A stretch of 5,555 nt of DNA, taken from NCBI GenBank assembly GCA_020723225.1, contig DYJG01000210.1, positions 1 to 5,555 of the forward strand, in the 5' to 3' direction. Source of the stretch: Desulfobacca acetoxidans. GTDB lineage: Bacteria; Desulfobacterota; Desulfobaccia; Desulfobaccales; 0-14-0-80-60-11. Positions within the stretch are counted from its first letter, which is position 1. Every line of letters starts with the position of its first letter. The notes under the pieces were generated by a model, which did no database searches, was not told where the DNA came from, and saw only the letters and a program-made list of their open reading frames with translations. Of the stretch, positions 1 to 5,555 are shown piece after piece. Made by a program: the position numbers and the translations under genes.

Positions 1-638
1 CCGCCCACGGCCTGGACCTGGAAGGCCGGGTGAAGATCGCCGAGGAACTGCGCCCCTATTTTCAAGCCCTGGCCGACCCCGTGGAGCAGGGGTTATGGCT
101 CAAATTCACCGCGGAGCGCCTGGGAGTAGACGAGGTGGCCCTGCGCCAGAGTCTGGCAACCCAGACCCAGGCCGCTCCCCGGCGCCTGGACCCCGCGGGG
201 CACCTGGCCATCAACCTGGAAAGAAGCCTGCTCAAATGGGTCCTGCACGAGCCTTCTTCCATGGCCGTGGAAGAACTGGAAGAATGGGCCGGGGAGTTCG
301 AGGACCGGGAACTTAAAAGCTTGATGCATCTGGTCATCAGCAATTTTCGGGAACACGGCGCTTTGGATCATAGCCTCTTGCTGGAGCGGGTGGAAGAGGA
401 GCACCTGAAACAGCAGATCTGCGCCTTAACCTTAGAGGAGGGGGAATATAACGGTTCGTCCGGGGAACTCCTGGCGGACGATTGGCGCCGGGCCTGGCTG
501 CGAAGGCGGCTGAAAAAAGCCCGGGCCAGAATCAAACAAGAATTGGAAAAGGCCGCCGCCGCTCAAGGCGGAGAAGAGTTATTGGCGTTGCTGGCTCAAA
601 GACAGGAGATTGACCGGCAACTGGACGATCTGAAATAG
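1..638 (+). CDS. dnaG: DNA primase DnaG, C-terminal part (5' end outside window)
   Basis: The reading frame is open from the first full codon at position 3 and ends at TAG 636-638, giving 211 residues of a protein that starts upstream of the window. The opening segment (AHGLDLEGRVKIAEELRPYF, then ADPVEQGLWLKFTAERLGV) matches the stretch after the TOPRIM fold in bacterial DnaG, where an arginine/glutamate-rich helix is followed by a 'DPV...AERLGV' element. The rest, about residues 60-211, is helical and charged, and corresponds to the C-terminal helicase-binding domain that contacts DnaB. DnaG makes the RNA primers for replication. The catalytic TOPRIM and zinc-binding domains are not in view. 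A GTG at 30 could look like a start but lies inside the conserved region and is not one. rpoD follows after 24 nt, so the two are probably co-transcribed. Identification rests on this family match plus the dnaG-rpoD synteny. Confidence 0.9.
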   Translation, partial: AHGLDLEGRVKIAEELRPYFQALADPVEQGLWLKFTAERLGVDEVALRQSLATQTQAAPRRLDPAGHLAINLERSLLKWVLHEPSSMAVEELEEWAGEFEDRELKSLMHLVISNFREHGALDHSLLLERVEEEHLKQQICALTLEEGEYNGSSGELLADDWRRAWLRRRLKKARARIKQELEKAAAAQGGEELLALLAQRQEIDRQLDDLK

Positions 639-662
639 GTCGGTAACCAAAGGAGGAGATGG

Positions 663-2351
<1,689 letters not shown>

Positions 2352-2365
2352 GTAAAAAAAATCTT

Positions 2366-2397
2366 GCGCCAAGACGCAAAGGCGCAAAGACGCGAAT
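2366..2397. repeat. 8-bp-period tandem repeat, probable dispersed intergenic repeat
   Basis: Four consecutive 8-nt units follow the rpoD stop: GCGCCAAG, ACGCAAAG, GCGCAAAG and the decayed ACGCGAAT. An A8 tract (2354-2361) precedes them. TTGCGCC (2364-2370) can pair with GGCGCAA (2381-2387) as a 7-bp stem. Read on the minus strand, the hairpin is followed by a T-run, so it looks like a terminator for transcripts coming from the right; on the plus strand there is no T-run, so it does not obviously terminate rpoD. From memory, 'CTTTGCGTCTTTGCGCC'-like runs recur between genes in environmental bacterial genomes, so this is probably a copy of a dispersed repeat. I could not search for other copies. 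Confidence 0.6.
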
Positions 2398-2413
2398 CCA
2401 TCTAGTAACCCTA

Positions 2414-2442
2414 TTGAACTATGGGAGAATAATTAATACAAT
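2414..2442 (+). promoter_or_regulatory. Predicted sigma-70 promoter for the tRNA gene
   Basis: TTGAAC at 2414-2419 (-35, four of six consensus bases, including TTGA) and TACAAT at 2437-2442 (-10, five of six) are separated by exactly 17 nt in a locally AT-rich stretch. The expected transcription start is near 2449-2450, giving a short leader of about 17 nt before the tRNA 5' end at 2467. This suggests the tRNA has its own promoter as well as possible read-through from rpoD. It is a sequence-only prediction. Confidence 0.6.
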
Positions 2443-2466
2443 AATTTTTATATGGCATCGATTTGC

Positions 2467-2542
2467 GGGCCCATAGCTCAGAGGTCAGAGCAACCGGCTC
2501 ATAACCGGACGGTCCCTGGTTCAAATCCAGGTGGGCCCACCA
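2467..2542 (+). tRNA. tRNA with CAT anticodon; probable tRNA-Ile2 (lysidine type), alternatively tRNA-Met
   Basis: A full cloverleaf folds. The 7-bp acceptor stem pairs GGGCCCA (2467-2473) with TGGGCCC (2532-2538), followed by discriminator A (2539) and encoded CCA (2540-2542). The D stem is GCTC/GAGC (2476-2479 and 2488-2491) with GG in the loop. The anticodon loop is CTCATAA (2498-2504) with anticodon CAT at 2500-2502. The variable loop has 5 nt. The T stem pairs CCTGG (2515-2519) with CCAGG (2527-2531) around TTCAAAT. It is not initiator tRNA, since the acceptor starts with a G-C pair. C4-G69 and C5-G68 are the pairs that the lysidine synthetase TilS is known to favour in E. coli tRNA-Ile2, and the CTCATAA loop also fits, so AUA-reading tRNA-Ile2 is preferred. 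Elongator tRNA-Met cannot be excluded. The outermost anticodon-stem pair is an A-A mismatch (2493/2509). Confidence 0.93.
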
Positions 2543-2611
2543 GGGGCACAGGAGGCTCAAACATCTCCCGAGAACGATACGCAGGTTTTGCTTATATAGG
2601 GGTTTAACCCC

Positions 2612-2640
2612 AAGGGGTGCTTTCCGCGCACCCCTTTTTT
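2612..2640 (+). terminator. Intrinsic terminator after the tRNA
   Basis: A 9-bp stem, AAGGGGTGC (2612-2620) with GCACCCCTT (2628-2636), closes a 7-nt loop and runs into a T tract ending at 2640. This is a strong Rho-independent terminator for the tRNA transcript and any rpoD read-through. A smaller hairpin, GGGG/CCCC (2599-2602 and 2608-2611), lies just upstream. Its CCCC arm could instead pair with GGGG 2614-2617 of the terminator. The next ATG is only 7 nt beyond the T tract. Confidence 0.85.
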
Positions 2641-2647
2641 ATGTTAC

Positions 2648-3763
2648 ATGAGCGCACTGTTAAAAGAAATTATGGCCCGGCTGGAGGCTCTTTATCCCCG
2701 GAGTTGGGCTGTCCCGGGCGATCCTGGGGGTTTGCTTCTGGGGCATCCGGAGAGCCGGGTGGACGCGGTGTTGGTGGCCCTGGAGGTATGCGCCCCGGTG
2801 GTGGCTTCGGCCCGGGCCAGGGGCGCGCAACTGCTGCTGACCCATCACCCGCTGCTCTACCAGCCCCTGGCCGCAGTGCGGGAAGACCGGCCCCTGGGGG
2901 AATTGGTGGCGGCCCTGATCAAAGGCGGCATCGCCCACGCGGCCTGCCACACCAACCTGGACGTGGCGCCGGAGGGAGTGAACGACTATCTGGCGAGGCT
3001 CCTGGAACTGGAAGACGCGGAGGTGCTCCAGGAAACCGGCCGGGACGAGTGGTACAAGCTCACGGTCTTTGTGCCCGCGGGTTATGAAGACCGGGTGCGC
3101 CAGGCCCTGGCGGACGACCGGGTGGGGGTCATCGGGCGTTATTCACATTGTGCATTTGCATCCCGGGGCCAGGGTACTTATATTCCACTAGAGGGAGCCC
3201 AGCCTTTCCGGGGGGAAAGGGGAACGCTCTCCAGGGTGGAGGAATCACGGCTGGAGATGGTGGCGCCGGCCAGCAGATTGGACGCGGCGGTTAGCAGGAT
3301 GAAAGCCGTCCACCCCTATGAAGAGCCGGCTTACGATCTTTACCCCCTGGCCAACCCGGGGCCTTCACTGGGTTTCGGCCGCGTCGGCAAATGGCCCGCG
3401 GCTCAACCTTTTGCCCGGGTCGTGGACCGGGTGAAGGAGGTTTTCGGGGTTAAGCAGGTGAAAATCTGGGGCCGTCCTCCGGAAAGCGTGGAGCGCCTGG
3501 CCCTGTGCAGCGGCAGCGGCGGTGATCTCATTGCCACGGCCCGGCAGCGGGGGGCCCAGGTTTATCTCACCGGCGAAGTCCGGCACCACCAGGCCACCCC
3601 CGGATACCCGGAGGGCTTTGCCGTGCTGGAAGTGGGACATTTTGCCAGCGAAGCGGTGTTTATCCCGGAGTGGGCCGGGCAGTTGCGCCGCCATTTTCAG
3701 GAATCCGGTCTCCAGGTCCGGGTGGAGGCGGCTCAGGAGGAAGCGCCGTTTAGCTATCTGTAG
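2648..3763 (+). CDS. Nif3-like (DUF34/YbgI-YqfO family) dinuclear metal protein, long form
   Basis: This 371-residue protein belongs to the Nif3/COG0327 family: ring-forming cytoplasmic proteins with a two-metal site and no firmly assigned activity, often labelled GTP cyclohydrolase I type 2 by homology. The metal ligands are in place: THHPL (H66, H67), HTNLD (D105) and GHFASE (H331, E335). SGSGGDLI (289-296) and LTGEVRHH (307-314) are further family motifs. Residues about 135-235 form the inserted PII/CutA-like domain of long members, ending in VHPYEEPAYDLYPL. The usual N-terminal WDNVGL motif reads GDPGGL (25-30), keeping the aspartate but losing tryptophan and asparagine. ATG 2648 gives the usual family N-terminus, but there is no Shine-Dalgarno and a terminator hairpin lies immediately before it; no other in-frame start occurs back to the TAG at 2597. 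ATG 2672 is the alternative start. The stop codon lies in a palindromic repeat. Confidence 0.92.
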   Translation: MSALLKEIMARLEALYPRSWAVPGDPGGLLLGHPESRVDAVLVALEVCAPVVASARARGAQLLLTHHPLLYQPLAAVREDRPLGELVAALIKGGIAHAACHTNLDVAPEGVNDYLARLLELEDAEVLQETGRDEWYKLTVFVPAGYEDRVRQALADDRVGVIGRYSHCAFASRGQGTYIPLEGAQPFRGERGTLSRVEESRLEMVAPASRLDAAVSRMKAVHPYEEPAYDLYPLANPGPSLGFGRVGKWPAAQPFARVVDRVKEVFGVKQVKIWGRPPESVERLALCSGSGGDLIATARQRGAQVYLTGEVRHHQATPGYPEGFAVLEVGHFASEAVFIPEWAGQLRRHFQESGLQVRVEAAQEEAPFSYL

Positions 3764-3817
3764 GGACGAACCTTGGGTCGCCCCATGCTTCAGGCCGAAC
3801 ACAAGGTTCACCCCTAC
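3760..3817. repeat. Imperfect inverted repeat overlapping the nif3 stop codon
   Basis: The left arm at 3760-3782 (GTAGGGACGAACCTTGGGTC...) and the right arm at 3793-3817 (ending GGTTCACCCCTAC) are imperfect reverse complements. Shared blocks are GTAGGG and GAACCTTG, with mismatches between them, around a spacer of about 10 nt. The TAG stop of the nif3-like gene is in the left arm, so the repeat supplies the gene's last codon. It resembles 'GTAGGGGCGAACC...GGTTCGCCCCTAC' palindromes that I recall as dispersed intergenic repeats in environmental genomes. There is no T-run, so it is not a clear terminator, although the RNA would fold. Copies elsewhere in the genome could not be searched. Confidence 0.7.
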
Positions 3818-3899
3818 GTGGTGATTTGCAGGAAATCGGTTTCATCCCCGGGGTCCCGGATTGCGGCGGGGCCGGGAATATAAGATCAACAGCAGTCAT

Positions 3900-3904
3900 G
3901 GAGG
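3900..3904 (+). promoter_or_regulatory. Shine-Dalgarno fixing a TTG start of the zinc-ribbon gene
   Basis: GGAGG here lies 7 nt before TTG 3912-3914. No in-frame ATG occurs near the expected N-terminus, and the first residues read from this TTG match the family start. This supports TTG 3912 over the upstream in-frame TTG at 3861, which has no comparable site. Confidence 0.7.
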
Positions 3905-3911
3905 TTTCGCT

Positions 3912-4655
3912 TTGTTACCGGAGTTAAGTCGGTTGGTGGATGTACAGGAGATAGACAAGGTAATCATGGAGGTTACCCAGTCCCTGGAAAGGCTTCCCCA
4001 GGAACTGCAGGCGGAAAGCGCAGCCCTGGAAGCGATGCAGGCTGAGTATGACGCCCAGGCCCAGGAACTGGAAAACCTGAAAAAGCAGCGCCAGGAAACG
4101 GAAAGGGAAGTGGCCGAAATGGCTGAGGGCATTAAAAACAGCCGTCAGCGCCTCATGGAGATCAAAAGCAACATCGAATACAAGGCCATGCTCAAGGAAA
4201 TCGCCTTCAAAGAGGACCAGCGGGATCAGAAAGAGACCCGGGTCCTGGAGTTGCTGGAACTCATTGAGGCCCAAAAAGGCTCCCTGGCCGAGCAGACCCA
4301 GGGGCTTCAGGAACAGGGGGAAACGGTCGCCCGCCGCCGTCAGGAAGTGGAGACCGAGGTGGCCAAGCTGAAAGGGGAGCTGGCGGTTTTGGAGAAACAG
4401 CGCAAGGAACTGCGTAAAGGAGTGCCCGCGCAGCTTTTGAAACGCTATGAGTTCATCCGCCAGCGCCGCAACGGCACCGCCATTTCTCCTGTGGATGAAG
4501 GGGTCTGCCTGGGCTGCCACATGAACATCCTGCCCCAACAGTTCATCGATTTGCAGAAAGGGGTGGAGATCATCCAGTGCCCCCATTGCCAGCGCATCCT
4601 GTACTGGCAGGAAGAGGAGGCCCTGGAGGAAGGCGTTTCCGGGAGCGCTACCTGA
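3912..4655 (+). CDS. Coiled-coil plus C4 zinc-ribbon protein (COG1579 / zf-RING_7 family)
   Basis: Read from TTG 3912, the product is 247 residues. The first roughly 165 form a long, highly charged helical hairpin rich in Glu, Gln, Lys and Leu (for example LEAMQAEYDAQAQELENLKK), with the NIEYKAMLKEI segment typical of the family near residues 76-86. The C-terminus is a zinc ribbon with CLGC (C199, C202) and CPHC (C223, C226), a CX2C-X20-CX2C spacing expected to bind one zinc. Family members include CT398 of Chlamydia and HP0958 of Helicobacter, which is linked to RpoN stability and flagellin mRNA; most others are called putative nucleic-acid-binding proteins. An RNA- or protein-adaptor role is therefore inference. 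There is no signal peptide or membrane segment. It lies 148 nt after the nif3-like gene and its last 79 nt overlap the RNase H gene as annotated here. The start is less certain than the family assignment. Confidence 0.88.
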   Translation: MLPELSRLVDVQEIDKVIMEVTQSLERLPQELQAESAALEAMQAEYDAQAQELENLKKQRQETEREVAEMAEGIKNSRQRLMEIKSNIEYKAMLKEIAFKEDQRDQKETRVLELLELIEAQKGSLAEQTQGLQEQGETVARRRQEVETEVAKLKGELAVLEKQRKELRKGVPAQLLKRYEFIRQRRNGTAISPVDEGVCLGCHMNILPQQFIDLQKGVEIIQCPHCQRILYWQEEEALEEGVSGSAT

Positions 4656-5215
4656 GCAAAGCCGGACGTTCTCCCCTCAGCCGGGCCGCGGTCTTTGAGG
4701 CGCTGGCCCAAGGTCTGGAGATTGCCCAGGTCCTGGAGAAATTCCGGATCACCCGCCAGGAACTCCACGAGCTTTTCCAGAAGGTGGCCGACGCCTATCG
4801 CCGCCGGGAGACCGGCTTCTGGCGGCTTTACTGCGACGGCGCCTCCCGGGGCACCCCCGGCCCGGCTGGCGCCGGAGCCATCCTCTACGACCCCGGAGGC
4901 ACTCTCAAGGCCCATCTGAGCCGTTATCTCGGGGAAACCACCAACAACGTGGCGGAGTATCAGGCCCTGATTCTGGGACTTCAGCTCGCCCGGGAGCAGG
5001 GCGCAGACCGGGTCCAGGTCTTCGCCGATTCCCAACTTATAGTGGAGCAGCTCAACGGCTCCTACCGGGTCAAGAGCCACCACCTCCAACCCCTCTGGCA
5101 GCAGGCCAAAAAGGAATTGCAAAACTTCCAGGCCTATGCTATCTCCCACCTGGGCCGGGCCGGGAACCAGGAAGCCGACCGCCTGGCCCGGGAAGCCGCC
5201 GACCGCCGGTCTTAA
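4577..5215 (+). CDS. RNase HI-like protein with N-terminal HTH-like domain
   Basis: Up to 212 residues. Residues about 82-208 form an RNase H fold of the RVT_3/RnhA type with the four acidic catalytic residues: D87 in YCDGASRG, E127 in NNVAEYQALILGL, D151 in FADSQLIVEQLNG and D201 in HLGRAGNQEADRLA. It should cleave RNA in RNA-DNA hybrids. The basic handle of E. coli RNase HI is absent, as in many short bacterial and archaeal forms. Residues about 28-76 form a separate helical segment (AAVFEALAQGLEIAQVLEKF, then ITRQELHELF) that resembles a helix-turn-helix; its role is unknown. The start is uncertain. GTG 4577 has GGAG at 4565-4568 with 8-nt spacing but gives a 79-nt overlap with the zinc-ribbon gene and a Gly/Pro/Arg-rich leader. 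TTG 4586 and CTG 4652 are alternatives, and there is no ATG. The overlap implies translational coupling. The C-terminal phosphatase domain of the mycobacterial homologue Rv2228c is absent. Confidence 0.88.
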   Translation: MPPLPAHPVLAGRGGPGGRRFRERYLSKAGRSPLSRAAVFEALAQGLEIAQVLEKFRITRQELHELFQKVADAYRRRETGFWRLYCDGASRGTPGPAGAGAILYDPGGTLKAHLSRYLGETTNNVAEYQALILGLQLAREQGADRVQVFADSQLIVEQLNGSYRVKSHHLQPLWQQAKKELQNFQAYAISHLGRAGNQEADRLAREAADRRS

Positions 5216-5220
5216 GGACC

Positions 5221-5248
5221 GTTTTCGGTTTTCGGTTTTCAGTTTTCG
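5221..5248. repeat. 7-bp tandem repeat (GTTTTCG)4
   Basis: Four 7-nt units, GTTTTCG, GTTTTCG, GTTTTCA and GTTTTCG, begin 6 nt after the RNase H stop codon, and a partial fifth unit (GTTAAAA) follows. The complementary strand reads as alternating CGAAAAC/TGAAAAC units. From memory, such GAAAAC runs occur between genes in other environmental genomes, so this may be a dispersed repeat or the remnant of one. Function is unknown. Confidence 0.7.
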
Positions 5249-5332
5249 GTTAAAAGAACAAAGATCTTCCGTAATTAGCATTGTGTCATTTTAAAGACCT
5301 CTGCCTCGCCCTCTTTAAGCTTTCCATTATTC

Positions 5333-5458
5333 TTAAGCTTGTATCACATTGATATGATGAGTATTTAAGAAATTTCTCCTCTCCCCACGGGGGCTTATCA
5401 TTACCCATAAGTTTGTATCTTATGGATATGGCAAGTATTTCTCCTCTCCACGGGGGGG
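5333..5458. repeat. Diverged direct duplication (copies at 5333-5393 and 5407-5458)
   Basis: The first copy (5333-5393) and the second (5407-5458) align over their whole length. Both read (T/A)TAAG(C/T)TTGTATC, then GATATG, then AGTATTT, TTTCTCCTCTCC and ACGGGGG in the same order. The second copy lacks about 8 nt in the AGTATTT-to-TTTCTCC part and 2 C residues before ACGGGGG. The second copy also gains a 7-bp hairpin, CCATAAG (5405-5411) with CTTATGG (5419-5425). This indicates a tandem array of a unit of about 60 bp that has since decayed. Confidence 0.75.
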
Positions 5459-5551
5459 GAGAGGCAGGGTGAGGGGGGGATATGGCCATGCAATTACTCC
5501 ATATCCACACCAAAAGCCCTTTCACCCCCTCCACTTGTGGGTAATGATCAG
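5394..5551. repeat. Possible MITE-like unit with 16-bp imperfect terminal inverted repeats
   Basis: CTTATCATTACCCATA (5394-5409) and TGTGGGTAATGATCAG (5536-5551) are reverse complements at 14 of 16 positions, with a perfect 10-bp core (ATCATTACCC/GGGTAATGAT). They enclose about 126 bp without coding capacity. Inside are two further hairpins: CCTCTCC (5443-5449) with GGAGAGG (5458-5464), and GGATATGG (5478-5485) with CCATATCC (5499-5506). Layout and size fit a small non-autonomous element or a composite intergenic repeat. No target-site duplication can be judged because the window ends 4 nt after the right arm. Confidence 0.45.
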
Positions 5552-5555
5552 CCCC

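Larger units (their letters stand above)
5216..5555. other. Repeat-rich intergenic tail with no supported gene
   Basis: No credible gene begins or ends here. The stretch is markedly AT-richer than the genes in its first part and contains a 7-bp tandem repeat, a diverged direct duplication, several hairpins and a possible terminal-inverted-repeat unit, each listed separately. A minus-strand open frame at 5286-5534 merely translates these repeats. No clear terminator for the RNase H gene is visible between 5216 and 5330. Confidence 0.7.

Noticed and set aside
2589..2598. TG-CTTATATA as an extended -10 promoter for nif3
   Set aside because: The -10 match is weak, no -35 element lies at the right distance, and transcripts would still meet the terminator at 2612-2640.
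3854..3884. TCCCGG/CCGGGA hairpin (3854-3859 and 3872-3877) and TATAAG -10-like hexamer before the zinc-ribbon gene
   Set aside because: The stem is short with a 12-nt loop, and no -35 element sits 16-18 nt upstream of the hexamer. This is not enough to call a promoter or regulatory RNA.
3861..3911. TTG 3861 as start of the zinc-ribbon gene
   Set aside because: The extra 17 residues do not look like the family N-terminus, and there is no Shine-Dalgarno. TTG 3912 has GGAGG at the right distance.
4445..5281. 278-residue minus-strand open frame
   Set aside because: It lies antisense to the zinc-ribbon and RNase H genes, which have clear family motifs, and its product shows no recognisable domain. 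Long antisense frames are expected in GC-rich genes.
5221..5460. CRISPR array
   Set aside because: The heptamer array has no spacers, and the two longer units are diverged and differ in length with no unique spacers of regular size. No cas genes are present.
5286..5534. 82-residue minus-strand open frame
   Set aside because: Its product is the translation of the intergenic duplication and hairpins (PPWRGE and PPWGEE both come from the repeat core), with no independent sign of coding.

Overview
The window looks like a stretch of chromosome from a GC-rich Gram-negative bacterium, most likely a deltaproteobacterium (Desulfobacterota, something like the Desulfobacca/Syntrophobacter/Geobacter range). 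That placement is inference. It rests on the dnaG-rpoD order, the style of the RpoD protein (long non-conserved insert, C-terminus ending LKSFIEH) and the GC-rich codons. All supported genes lie on the + strand.

Layout: (1) 1-638, the C-terminal third of DNA primase DnaG, cut by the window edge. (2) 663-2351, RpoD, the primary sigma factor, 24 nt downstream behind a perfect Shine-Dalgarno sequence. (3) 2352-2466, a spacer with an 8-bp-period repeat and a good sigma-70 promoter (TTGAAC-17-TACAAT). (4) 2467-2542, a tRNA with a CAT anticodon and encoded CCA. Its C4-G69 and C5-G68 pairs favour lysidine-modified tRNA-Ile2 over elongator tRNA-Met. (5) 2612-2640, a strong intrinsic terminator. (6) 2648-3763, a long Nif3/DUF34-family metal protein whose ATG is only 7 nt past the terminator T-run. 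(7) 3760-3817, an imperfect palindrome that contains the nif3 stop codon. (8) 3912-4655, a coiled-coil plus C4 zinc-ribbon protein (COG1579), probably starting at TTG. (9) 4577-5215, an RNase HI-like protein with an extra N-terminal helical, HTH-like domain, overlapping the zinc-ribbon gene. (10) 5216-5555, a gene-free, repeat-rich tail.

The first half is the classical macromolecular-synthesis arrangement: primase for replication, sigma factor for transcription, and a tRNA for translation. The second half is a nif3 / zinc-ribbon / RNase H triad. The same three families sit side by side in mycobacteria (Rv2230c-Rv2229c-Rv2228c), so the association crosses phyla and hints at a shared but unassigned nucleic-acid-related role.

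The genes are mostly ordinary housekeeping genes. The more unusual material is between them: each large gap carries a different short repeat or palindrome. The tail contains a possible MITE-like unit with 16-bp imperfect terminal inverted repeats and a diverged direct duplication. I see no CRISPR array, no prophage or transposase gene, and no clearly new multi-gene system.
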